From JBBRMY01 sp038230595 (GTDB lineage: Bacteria > Bacteroidota > Ignavibacteria > Tepidaquicellales > Tepidaquicellaceae), in contig JBBRMY010000008.1 in the NCBI GenBank assembly GCA_038230595.1, positions 1 through 42,230 of the forward strand: a stretch of 42,230 bases of DNA, in the 5' to 3' direction. The translations under genes and the position numbers were made by a program. Under the pieces are notes generated by a model, which did not search any database, was not told where the DNA came from, and saw nothing but the letters and a program-made list of their open reading frames with translations. Every line of letters begins with the position of its first letter. Positions within the stretch are counted from its first letter, which is position 1. This document shows, one piece after another, positions 15,927-23,895 of this stretch.

Positions 15927-16658
15927 ATGAAATTATTAAAAATAATCACGATTTGTTTCATCCTGATATTAAGTAAAAATTCATTCTCACAGATCCCAAG
16001 TGTTTTCTCAATTGGCGGAGGACCTTTATTTGGTTCAACTACTGTAAAGATCGATGACCTCAATAAAGAACTTGTAGCAGCAGGCTTGCCTCAATTCGAA
16101 AGCAGTAGTTTCTTCACTTTCGGAGGTACGGGCTTTGTTGATATTCCATTTAAAAAACTAAGAGGTTTAAGAGTAGGCGGTCTCGGAAGAGGATTCACTT
16201 CTATGAAATCTGTTGTTGTCGGTGGAATTACTAAATCTGCCGAATTATCATATGGAGAAGGAGGAATAAATCTCGAATATGTAAGACCCCTTTCTAAAAC
16301 TTTTGACTTTATTGCAGGAGTATATGCCGGAACAGGTGAGCTGAAAATAAATTTATATCAGAGCAATTCAGATGCAGGAAACTGGAATACTATCTGGGGA
16401 GAACTTGGAAGCGGATCAGCTTCTCAGAATTTTACACATAATATGAAAGTAAGATTTTATTCAGCTGAGCCTCACGTTAGCTTAGGAGTTGCATTGCTGA
16501 ATTATCTTAACCTGAAATTTAATGCCGGTTATCTTTTTACAACAAATGGTGACTGGAAAACTGACAATGATATTCCCTTAAGAAATGTACCGGCTTCAAT
16601 TAAAGCTGAGGGATTTAATTACTCTGCAAGCGTTAACTTTGGATTATTCTTCAGATAA
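15927..16658 (+). CDS. Predicted outer-membrane beta-barrel-like protein
   Basis: A 243-residue exported protein: signal peptide MKLLKIITICFILILSKNSFS with cleavage before QIPSV, then alternating hydrophobic and polar strands rich in Gly (FSIGGGPLFGSTTVKID, GGTGFVDIPFKKLRGLRVGGLGRGF) and a last strand that ends in FGLFFR. A terminal aromatic is typical of barrels recognised by the BAM machinery. The size suggests an 8-10 strand barrel. No named family is recognised. It lies 9 bp upstream of rmlB on the same strand, so the two may be co-transcribed, but there is no functional link I can defend. Confidence 0.7.
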   Translation: MKLLKIITICFILILSKNSFSQIPSVFSIGGGPLFGSTTVKIDDLNKELVAAGLPQFESSSFFTFGGTGFVDIPFKKLRGLRVGGLGRGFTSMKSVVVGGITKSAELSYGEGGINLEYVRPLSKTFDFIAGVYAGTGELKINLYQSNSDAGNWNTIWGELGSGSASQNFTHNMKVRFYSAEPHVSLGVALLNYLNLKFNAGYLFTTNGDWKTDNDIPLRNVPASIKAEGFNYSASVNFGLFFR

Positions 16659-16667
16659 AATTATTTA

Positions 16668-17699
16668 ATGAAAAATTTATTCGTAACTGGCGGTGCAGGC
16701 TTTATAGGAAGCAATTTTATAAAGTACTGTCTTCAGAGTTTTGATTATAATATTGTAAATTTTGACAAGCTTACCTATGCAGGAAATCTTGAAAATCTTA
16801 CTGAAATTGAGAATGATCCTCGTTATAAATTTATAAAGGGAGATATATGTGAAATAGATGAAGTTGAAAAAGCTTTATCTGAAAATCATATCGATACGAT
16901 AATAAACTTTGCGGCAGAATCCCATGTTGACCGAAGCATTCTTGGTTCAAGAGAGTTTGTAGTTACAAATATTCTTGGCACACAGGTACTTCTTGATGCA
17001 TTCAAGAAAATGAAGATTGAAAAATTCCTGCAGGTCTCAACTGATGAAGTTTATGGCTCGCTTCCCGAAGATAAAAAAGAAATAAAGTTTACTGAAGAAA
17101 CTCCGATAGCACCAAACAGCCCTTATTCTGCCAGCAAGGCATCTGCCGATCATCTGTGCAGAGCTTATTTTCATACTCATAATTTACCAATTTTAATTAC
17201 ACGCTGTTCAAATAACTACGGACCATATCAATTTCCTGAAAAGCTTATCCCTTTAATGATCGCAAAAGCGCTTGATGGCGAAAAGCTTCCGGTATATGGT
17301 GATGGAAAAAATGTCAGAGACTGGCTTTATGTTGAAGATCATTGCTCGGGAATAATGGCAGTACTCCAAAAGGGAAAATATGGTGAAGTTTATAATATCG
17401 GTGGAAATAATGAATGGTATAATATTGATATTGTTAAGCTGATACTTGAAAAGCTTGGAAAGTCAGATGAGCAGATAAATTATGTGAAAGACCGCCCGGG
17501 TCATGACAGAAGATATGCAATAGACTCATCAAGAATTATGAATGAACTTGGATGGAAGCCAAAGTATCAGTTCCCCGAAGGTATTGAAAAAACTATTCAA
17601 TGGTATATTGATAATGAATCCTGGTGGAGAAAAGTTATGAGCGGTGAATATCAGAAGTATTATGATGAGAATTATACTGATAAAAATATTAAAAGATAA
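16668..17699 (+). CDS. rmlB: dTDP-glucose 4,6-dehydratase
   Basis: This enzyme converts dTDP-glucose to dTDP-4-keto-6-deoxyglucose with bound NAD, the second step towards dTDP-rhamnose and other deoxysugars used in surface polysaccharides. At 343 residues it is the usual length. The NAD-binding motif GGAGFIGSNF is at 8-17. The extended-SDR catalytic set is intact: Thr125, Asp126 and Glu127 in STDEVYG, and Tyr153 and Lys157 in YSASKASADH. The signature segments AAESHVDRSI and RCSNNYGPYQFPEKLIPLMI are also present. It lies 9 bp after the barrel gene. No rmlA, rmlC or rmlD is in the window, so the rest of the pathway is elsewhere. Confidence 0.96.
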   Translation: MKNLFVTGGAGFIGSNFIKYCLQSFDYNIVNFDKLTYAGNLENLTEIENDPRYKFIKGDICEIDEVEKALSENHIDTIINFAAESHVDRSILGSREFVVTNILGTQVLLDAFKKMKIEKFLQVSTDEVYGSLPEDKKEIKFTEETPIAPNSPYSASKASADHLCRAYFHTHNLPILITRCSNNYGPYQFPEKLIPLMIAKALDGEKLPVYGDGKNVRDWLYVEDHCSGIMAVLQKGKYGEVYNIGGNNEWYNIDIVKLILEKLGKSDEQINYVKDRPGHDRRYAIDSSRIMNELGWKPKYQFPEGIEKTIQWYIDNESWWRKVMSGEYQKYYDENYTDKNIKR

Positions 17700-17705
17700 C
17701 TGTAG

Positions 17706-17727
17706 GGGCGGACCCATGTGTCCGCCC
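17706..17727. repeat. Intergenic hairpin of the GTAGGGGCGGAC...GTCCGCCC type
   Basis: An 8-bp perfect stem, GGGCGGAC (17706-17713) and GTCCGCCC (17720-17727), with loop CCATGT, preceded by TGTAG. It starts 7 bp after the rmlB stop. It is GC-rich in an AT-rich genome. Read in one minus-strand frame it gives GGHMGPPLQ, a peptide I recall from many spurious ORF translations, consistent with a dispersed palindromic repeat. Confidence 0.65.
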
Positions 17728-17776
17728 AATAAAAGTGAATACAATCCAATCATTCGCGAAGCGGCGGTAGGTTCTT

Positions 17777-17815
17777 GACCTGACAGGTTATTTTTCCTGT
17801 CAGGTCGCTTTTTTT
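17777..17815. terminator. Terminator and palindromic element, copy B
   Basis: The same 11-bp stem as at 11396-11425, GACCTGACAGG (17777-17787) and CCTGTCAGGTC (17796-17806), followed here by GC and seven T residues. It sits between rmlB and the convergent minus-strand gene and should stop transcription from rmlB. Confidence 0.75.
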
Positions 17816-17857
17816 AAATTTGTCGTCCTATAATAAATTTATCCGAATGAAAAACAC

Positions 17858-18250
17858 TTATAGTTTACGTGTATTAACAACATAACTACTTAGAAGATCT
17901 TTATCTTTAACTTCATAAAACCACCATAAATTAGAGAGATATTTTCGAGTGACTGTAAAATCAAATTGCTTATGATTGTTTAACTGTTCTACTCTAACAT
18001 CTATTTTTGCCAAATCATTTTCTAATTTACCGCCTCCTAATGCAAAAAAGTATTTATACCTTGCAACTCCTGTGTGTTCGAATGGTCTGAATTCTATAAT
18101 TTTCTTTATATATTTTATATCTACTTCATCTATTCCAAAAGTAACTGTTAATTGTTCATTCTCTAAAATAAAACGGACGGTGGAAGAAAAAATATATTTA
18201 TCGTCTGAAACTCCAACAATTTCTATCATATTTTCATTTGTATCCCGCAT
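17858..18250 (-). CDS. Hypothetical protein downstream of the NYN-LOTUS gene
   Basis: A 130-residue soluble protein with no signal peptide and no recognised domain. Its composition suggests a small alpha/beta fold: IEIVGVSDDKYIFSSTVRFILE and LTVTFGIDEVDIKYIKKII, then a charged middle and an aromatic C-terminal stretch (LSNLWWFYEVKDKDLLSSY). It starts 4 bp after the stop of the NYN-LOTUS gene on the same strand, so the two are translated from one mRNA and may work together. Whether it is an accessory factor for the putative nuclease is a guess from position. It ends before the copy B terminator. Confidence 0.6.
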   Translation of the reverse strand: MRDTNENMIEIVGVSDDKYIFSSTVRFILENEQLTVTFGIDEVDIKYIKKIIEFRPFEHTGVARYKYFFALGGGKLENDLAKIDVRVEQLNNHKQFDFTVTRKYLSNLWWFYEVKDKDLLSSYVVNTRKL

Positions 18251-18254
18251 AATC

Positions 18255-19169
18255 TTACTTCTTATGTCTTGCCCACCTTGACCTTGGCTTTGCAGCAGGT
18301 GGAGGTGCTTCTGCTTTTTTGATCTTTATAAAAATATGCTTTATTCTTCCATTGGAAGTCTCTCTCTCCTCAATAATAAAACTCTTATCTAAAGATTTGA
18401 TCATTGATGAAAGCTTTGCAAATCCAAAATTTCTTGCGTCAAAATCCGGCTTCTTTTTGTTTATAAGATTTCCTACATCTCCGAGAAAAGCCCATCCGTT
18501 TTCATCTGCAATATCAGAAACAGATGCAGAGATCAGATTCATGATCTCATCGTTTATCTCCTGCAGTCCTTTTGGCTTAGAATAAGATGCTTCAGTTTTT
18601 TCGGTAACTATTTCCGGAGCTTCATTAACAGGGATTACAGCTTTTTCGTTTTCAATAACTGCAGCAGGTGTAACGATCTTTTTTTCTGTGCGCTTTGTTC
18701 TTAAAGGCTTTTTTGCTGCCGGTGCTTCTCTTTTTAAGATCTCAATATAAATAAATTTATCACAGGCAACAATAAACGGTCGCGGAGTTTTTTGTTCGCC
18801 TATGCCAATAACTTTCATGCCTGCTTCTCTTAATCTTAATGCCAGCCTTGTGAAATCACTATCGCTCGATGCTATACAAAAGCCGTCAACTTTATTTGAA
18901 TAAAGAATATCCATTGCATCAATTATCATTGCTGAATCAGTAGAGTTTTTGCCTGTAGTATATCCATATTGCTGTATCGGAGTGATCGCATTCTCAAGAA
19001 GAACGTTTTTCCAGGCAGAGATATGCGGTCGCGTCCAGTCTCCGTATATTCTTTTGAAAGTCGGAGTTCCGAACTTTGCTATTTCTTCCATCATTGCTTT
19101 CACATTCGCAGATGGTACATTATCTGCATCAATTATAACGGCAAGCCGAAGATCTTTTGTTGATTCCAT
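18255..19169 (-). CDS. NYN-domain putative RNase with C-terminal LOTUS (OST-HTH) domain
   Basis: The 304-residue protein has an N-terminal NYN (PIN-like) nuclease domain, about 8-150, and a C-terminal LOTUS winged-helix RNA-binding domain, about 205-290. Acidic residues expected for metal-dependent cleavage are visible in VIIDADNVPSANV, GKNSTDSAMIIDAMDIL and IASSDSDFTRLALRLREAG. The linker (about 155-200) is basic then Ala/Pro/Glu-rich and likely disordered. The LOTUS part reads EINDEIMNLISASVSDI, GWAFLGDVGNLINKKKPDFD and FGFAKLSSMIKSL. The protein ends in a basic tail (RSRWARHKK). Bacterial NYN-LOTUS proteins are predicted RNA-processing factors related in layout to eukaryotic MARF1/limkain. 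The substrate is unknown. It is co-transcribed with the 130-residue gene 4 bp downstream. Confidence 0.88.
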   Translation of the reverse strand: MESTKDLRLAVIIDADNVPSANVKAMMEEIAKFGTPTFKRIYGDWTRPHISAWKNVLLENAITPIQQYGYTTGKNSTDSAMIIDAMDILYSNKVDGFCIASSDSDFTRLALRLREAGMKVIGIGEQKTPRPFIVACDKFIYIEILKREAPAAKKPLRTKRTEKKIVTPAAVIENEKAVIPVNEAPEIVTEKTEASYSKPKGLQEINDEIMNLISASVSDIADENGWAFLGDVGNLINKKKPDFDARNFGFAKLSSMIKSLDKSFIIEERETSNGRIKHIFIKIKKAEAPPPAAKPRSRWARHKK

Positions 19170-19449
19170 AAAATTGTTTGTAAAATAAAATACACGAAAT
19201 TAGCCTCAAGAGAAACTCAAATGTCAAAACTTACTGTCTTATTCACATAATAGGAGTAATAAATTATTTATTTTGTTTAAGTTTGGGAAGGAAATATAAG
19301 TTTTAATTTAATTTTAATTGATAAATAAATTAAATTATCTTATCATTAAATAATAGTTTTAAAAATAAAATAATCAGTAAGTTAAGAATTTATTTATTAA
19401 AACGTAAAAACAGAATAGCAAAGATCATTAAATTAAAAGAAATAATTCC

Positions 19450-20997
19450 ATGAAGAATTTTATGATATTATTAATTTTATTTTTTACTTTGATAACAACA
19501 TTTACTCATTCTCAAGGACAAGTTATTTGGGCAAGAAGGTTTGGACAAGTTGCTACTTGGGATATACCACATGTTGTAAAGCCGGATAATGTAGGAAATA
19601 TTTATGTTACAGGTTTTTTTGGATTAACAACTAATAATGGCAAACTACCCTTGATCAAATATAATATAAACGGTGATACAATTTGGTCAAGCGTATTTAC
19701 TACACCGGATAATAGCAATACTTCGGGAACGCAATTATTATTGGATGATTCTTTAAATATTTATATCTCTGGTAGATATTTATTGAAATATAAACCATCT
19801 GGTGAATTGTTATATTCACGGTATTATAATTGTACGACAAATAAAATGAGCTTTGATAGTACTAATAATTTTGTTTATGGGGGTACAAATCAGAATGGTG
19901 TACCCGGATGTGCAATACTAAAATGCAACAGAAATGGAGATTCTTTATGGAAAAAAGTTTATCCATTTTTTGTTGAAGAAGTTAAAGGTTTAGCAGTTGA
20001 CCGTCAAAATAATATAATAATTACTAGCCGGGTTTATTCTGGTTCTGCTACTGATAGGGACTTTTTAACTATTAAATTTGATACTAATGGAAATATTTTA
20101 TGGTATAAAACATATCACGGTGGCGATCCTACTGAAGGTTTTGATGATCCATGCGGAATTCTCTTAGATTCTGCTGACAATATAATTGTTTCAGGGACAA
20201 GCAATGGTCCTGCAGGTGGTTCAAACTATTATACAGTAAAATATAGTCCTTCTGGGGATGTTATTTGGGAAGCAAGATATCCGCTTGGTGCCTCAGGTAG
20301 TACGGATATGGAAATTGATAAGAACGGTAATATTTATATTTGCGGTATTACAGGTAACAATAGTTATTCAACTTTAAAATATAACAGTGTTGGAACATTA
20401 CTTTGGATTCAAACAGTTCCGGGTGTGAGTTTACCGCCAGACAATTCATTAACATTAGACTCTGCAGGAAACATCTATATGGCATGCAGCTTAGCCAGCA
20501 GTGAAGGTGGATCAGGCTATCAAGTTGTAAAATATAATAGCAATGGAAATTTATTATGGAATGTAGTTTATCCCGGAAGCGGTCCGGGTGTTTTCTATTC
20601 TACTGATATTGCGGTTGACAGATCAGGAAATGTATTTGTAACCGGTGAAGCGTCAGGAAATGCTTATGATTTCTTAACAATTCGAATAAATCAGACTTCA
20701 GGAGTAATTCAAAATATATCAGGTCTTCCTGCTTATTTTTCTCTTTCACAAAATTATCCAAATCCATTTAATCCAACAACAAAGATTTCATATTCTTTAA
20801 AAAAATCTGCAAATATTGAATTAAGACTATTTGATGTTAATGGAAAGCTTTTAAAAATACTTGAAAGCGGAAATAGACATGTAGGAAGTAATTCAATTAA
20901 TCTTTCATCAGAAAACCTTGCTTCAGGAATTTATTTTTATAGCTTATTTGCTGATGGGGTTATGATCGATACGAAAAAAGCTATTATACTGAAATAA
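19450..20997 (+). CDS. Secreted beta-propeller (SBBP repeats) with type IX sorting domain
   Basis: A 515-residue exported protein. Signal peptide MKNFMILLILFFTLITTFTHS, then repeats of about 50 residues of the SBBP type, each with a D..GNIY.TG strand (DNVGNIYVTGFF, DSLNIYISGRY, DKNGNIYICGITG, DSAGNIYMACS, DRSGNVFVTGEASG) and a following K.N..G..LW strand. They should form a beta-propeller. The last 85 residues are a type IX domain: SLSQNYPNPFNPTTKISYS, LRLFDVNGKLLKIL and LASGIYFYSLFADG, ending KKAIILK. This sorting domain is clearly diverged from those of the 4250-9427 cluster. Monocistronic, with a 280-bp AT-rich upstream region. A role in surface binding or scaffolding is likely, but the ligand is unknown. 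Confidence 0.9.
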   Translation: MKNFMILLILFFTLITTFTHSQGQVIWARRFGQVATWDIPHVVKPDNVGNIYVTGFFGLTTNNGKLPLIKYNINGDTIWSSVFTTPDNSNTSGTQLLLDDSLNIYISGRYLLKYKPSGELLYSRYYNCTTNKMSFDSTNNFVYGGTNQNGVPGCAILKCNRNGDSLWKKVYPFFVEEVKGLAVDRQNNIIITSRVYSGSATDRDFLTIKFDTNGNILWYKTYHGGDPTEGFDDPCGILLDSADNIIVSGTSNGPAGGSNYYTVKYSPSGDVIWEARYPLGASGSTDMEIDKNGNIYICGITGNNSYSTLKYNSVGTLLWIQTVPGVSLPPDNSLTLDSAGNIYMACSLASSEGGSGYQVVKYNSNGNLLWNVVYPGSGPGVFYSTDIAVDRSGNVFVTGEASGNAYDFLTIRINQTSGVIQNISGLPAYFSLSQNYPNPFNPTTKISYSLKKSANIELRLFDVNGKLLKILESGNRHVGSNSINLSSENLASGIYFYSLFADGVMIDTKKAIILK

Positions 20998-21070
20998 TAA
21001 TGTAACCTTAGATGCATATTAGAATATTGCAAAGTAATTAAGGATGTAAATGAAGAGAAATGTAAAAGGA

Positions 21071-21105
21071 TTTAAAGCACCCTGCTGTTTAATGGGTGCT
21101 TTAAA
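21071..21105. terminator. Bidirectional terminator between convergent genes
   Basis: A perfect 12-bp stem, TTTAAAGCACCC (21071-21082) and GGGTGCTTTAAA (21094-21105), with an 11-nt loop. The A/T-rich foot serves both strands. It separates the propeller gene at 19450 from the barrel gene at 21118. Confidence 0.8.
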
Positions 21106-21117
21106 TGAATGATGGAA

Positions 21118-22662
21118 TTACCTTCCGAATGGAAAGACAAAGTTTACTTCCGGCTGAAGCACTTTCTGAGGAGAATATCCGATAACATTATTCTGAAGAT
21201 CTCTTTCTGCAGCAAAAGTTTGTCTGTATGATAATGAAAAAACCATAAAGTTATTAATAAGATAATCCATTCTTCCGAAAAAATATGCATTTTCATCTAA
21301 TGTGAAGATCTGCCCTGAGCCTTTTATTCTTCTTTTATAATAACCTCCGTACAGAGTCATATTAGTTATTAGCTTTGGAAGTGCTGCTACTAAAAAAAGT
21401 TCACCACCAAGATCGCCTTTATCTATTTTCTGATACGCACCTAAAAAATAAAACTGCTTAGCGAAATGCCCGGACACCTGTCCAATTGTACTTCCGCCAA
21501 GCTCCTGAACTGAATCTAGGATTGCTGCTTTTGAATTTAGCACCTGAGTTCCGTTTGAACGGGTAAGAACTGAGTATCTGTCAGTTTCGTAAAATCCATC
21601 GAAATATGTTGGTAAAAATTTCCCCTGCTGAAATCTTCTTTGAAGCGTGATAGTCATAGCAGCATACTTATCCAGGTCTACTACCATATCAAGTCCTGCC
21701 ATAAAGTTGCTTCCAAAACTAAATATCTTTGAGTAATCACCATAAAGATCAATATTAAATTCTTTTTTATCGAACAGTCTCATCTGAAGATAAGTATTAA
21801 TAATATTCATTGATCCTTTATCTTCAAGAATGCCGCCGGAAAGAGAATCGATCTTTGTTACACCTGCATATTTATTAAGGTCCCCTGCATAATTAAATCC
21901 TATAGATGCTCCTTTTAAAACCGGAAGATCAAGCTTACCATCTTTTCCGCCAAGAAGATTTAATATTTCAGCATTAAAGTCTCCTGCTATCAGTCCTCCT
22001 TTTGTGAGATCTGAAAGATAAACACCGACATCACTGCCTCTGATTGCCATTTGAAGATCTACCCCGGCTTTTCTGTCTTCATAGCTTGGTGAATTATTAT
22101 ACTGATAAACAGTTGAACCTTTACCTAAAGTTACTTCTTTCATTTCAGCAAATTTTCCGTTCAGCTGAAAATCTTTTTGTGAATTCAGAAAGCTATAGTT
22201 AAAATTGAATGCTGAAAGTACCTGTGTAAATGTTTTATAATCTTCCTTTCTGAAATCAAAACCTTTCGAGGAAAATCTCAATGGCAGATTTATTGAGGCT
22301 GCCATAGATTTATCATGGCTTGTATAGGATGGAAAAGCATTAAACAAATAATAATCAGTACTGTCCACTTTACTTAAACCAAATCCTGTCTTAAATGAAA
22401 ACTCCTGCTCTTCATTATAGGACAGATCAGGAATTGTATTGAAGATCCTCTTTGAATTAACTGCAAGATCTTTCATTATAGAAGACTTCTTTGAAAGATC
22501 GTCAATTGATTTCAGAGTAACTTTCTGATTTAGTTTTTTAATATCTCTGTTAAGTCTCTTAAGTCTTTCTGCAGGACTATCAGAATTGCTTCCTGCAAAT
22601 GCTGCACTGTTAAGATTCAAAAATAGTAAAATACAGGAAATGAGAACGTAAGCAAATTTCAT
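21118..22662 (-). CDS. Predicted outer-membrane beta-barrel protein with N-terminal coiled coil
   Basis: A 514-residue exported protein with signal peptide MKFAYVLISCILLFLNLNSAAFA. A charged helical stretch follows (about 30-60: SPAERLKRLNRDIKKLNQKVT), probably a short coiled coil in the periplasm. The rest is a succession of amphipathic strands separated by Gly/Asp/Asn turns (for example SMAASINLPLRFSSKGFDF, KGASIGFNYAGDLNKYAG, FFGRMDYLINNFMVFSLSYR) ending VNFVFPFGR, consistent with a large barrel of perhaps 16-18 strands. No plug or TonB box is visible and I recognise no family. Function may be a porin or cargo-type barrel. Monocistronic and convergent with the propeller gene. Confidence 0.7.
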   Translation of the reverse strand: MKFAYVLISCILLFLNLNSAAFAGSNSDSPAERLKRLNRDIKKLNQKVTLKSIDDLSKKSSIMKDLAVNSKRIFNTIPDLSYNEEQEFSFKTGFGLSKVDSTDYYLFNAFPSYTSHDKSMAASINLPLRFSSKGFDFRKEDYKTFTQVLSAFNFNYSFLNSQKDFQLNGKFAEMKEVTLGKGSTVYQYNNSPSYEDRKAGVDLQMAIRGSDVGVYLSDLTKGGLIAGDFNAEILNLLGGKDGKLDLPVLKGASIGFNYAGDLNKYAGVTKIDSLSGGILEDKGSMNIINTYLQMRLFDKKEFNIDLYGDYSKIFSFGSNFMAGLDMVVDLDKYAAMTITLQRRFQQGKFLPTYFDGFYETDRYSVLTRSNGTQVLNSKAAILDSVQELGGSTIGQVSGHFAKQFYFLGAYQKIDKGDLGGELFLVAALPKLITNMTLYGGYYKRRIKGSGQIFTLDENAYFFGRMDYLINNFMVFSLSYRQTFAAERDLQNNVIGYSPQKVLQPEVNFVFPFGR

Positions 22663-22875
22663 CAGGTTATGATTTTTTTAGATTTGAGAATATGAAATGA
22701 TATGTGATTTGGAAAATGAATTACATTATACTAAACATAATCTTAATATTTAATTCAAAACATATTTTGCAGTATTTATTCAAATAAGGGAGTTTTCTAT
22801 TCCATTTTTTAGTATTTAATCTTTGAATTTAATACCTCATCTTTTAGCTCTTAAATAATCTCATAATCCGGTTAT

Positions 22876-23889
22876 ATGTCAAAATTACTAGAGGTAAAAA
22901 ACCTTAAAACATATTTTTATACTGACGATGGCGTTGCAACTGCAGTTGATGATGTAAGCTTCGAAGTGGATAAAGGCGAAACCCTTGGCTTAGTAGGGGA
23001 ATCAGGCTGCGGAAAAAGTGTTTCTGCAATGTCGATTATGAGATTGATCCCCGACCCACCCGGCAGAACCGTAGGGGGACAGGTGCTTTTTAAAGGACGT
23101 GATCTGCTGAAGATCTCTGAAAAAGAAATGCAGAGTGTGCGCGGAAATGATATCGGAATGATTTTTCAGGAACCAATGACCTCCCTGAATCCCGTTTTTA
23201 CATGCGGAAACCAGATCGAAGAAACACTACTTCTTCATCAGAAAATTTCAAAGTCAGATGCAAAGGAAAAAGCAATTGACATGCTTAAACTTGTTGGTAT
23301 TCCTGCGCCGGAACAAAGATATTCAGAATATCCTCACCAGCTTTCAGGGGGAATGAGACAGCGTATCATGATCGCAATTGCGCTTTCATGCAATCCCGAA
23401 ATTTTAATTGCAGATGAGCCGACAACTGCCTTAGACGTAACAGTTCAGGCACAGATACTCGAGCTTATCAAAAGACTTCAGAATGAATTAGGGATGGGTG
23501 TAATAATGATCACTCACGACCTTGGAGTTATTGCAGAGATCTCAAAAAGAGTTGCTGTTATGTATGCAAGTAAAGTTGCAGAATACGGCGATGTAAATGA
23601 AATATTTTACAATCCAAAGCACCCATATACCTTAGGTCTTTTAAATTCAATTCCCAAGCTTAACAAAGCAAGAGGCAGACTTGCAACTATCGAAGGAAGC
23701 GTACCTCCTCCGACTAATTTTCCAAAAGGCTGCCACTTCTGTACAAGATGCAGCTTTGCGGTTGATAAATGCTGGGTTGAACAGCCGCCATTATTCGAAG
23801 TAGCTCCCGGGCACACTGCAGCCTGCTGGCGTATCGATGATGTTGCGAAGCTTACAAAAGGATTTGAGTCTAAAGTTCTACCTGCGTAA
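22876..23889 (+). CDS. Oligopeptide/dipeptide ABC transporter ATP-binding protein (OppD/DppD type)
   Basis: A 337-residue ATPase that powers a peptide or related solute importer. Walker A is GESGCGKS (41-48), the ABC signature LSGGMRQR starts at 156, and Walker B is ILIADEP with Asp180 and Glu181. The C-terminal oligopeptide-transporter extension contains Cys286, Cys289, Cys292 and Cys299 (CHFCTRC and DKC), which in this family can hold an iron-sulfur cluster or a metal. No permease, partner ATPase or binding protein is nearby. Instead the gene heads a tight operon with hutI 6 bp downstream. It may serve a transporter encoded elsewhere, with histidine or peptide use a possible common theme. 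Confidence 0.92.
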   Translation: MSKLLEVKNLKTYFYTDDGVATAVDDVSFEVDKGETLGLVGESGCGKSVSAMSIMRLIPDPPGRTVGGQVLFKGRDLLKISEKEMQSVRGNDIGMIFQEPMTSLNPVFTCGNQIEETLLLHQKISKSDAKEKAIDMLKLVGIPAPEQRYSEYPHQLSGGMRQRIMIAIALSCNPEILIADEPTTALDVTVQAQILELIKRLQNELGMGVIMITHDLGVIAEISKRVAVMYASKVAEYGDVNEIFYNPKHPYTLGLLNSIPKLNKARGRLATIEGSVPPPTNFPKGCHFCTRCSFAVDKCWVEQPPLFEVAPGHTAACWRIDDVAKLTKGFESKVLPA

Positions 23890-23895
23890 TCACGC

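Noticed and set aside
4149..22826. TTAATCTTTGA upstream of two genes (4149-4159 and 22816-22826) as a promoter box
   Set aside because: The spacing is TA-nnn-TTTG, one base off the Bacteroidota -7 consensus, and two copies in AT-rich DNA can be chance.
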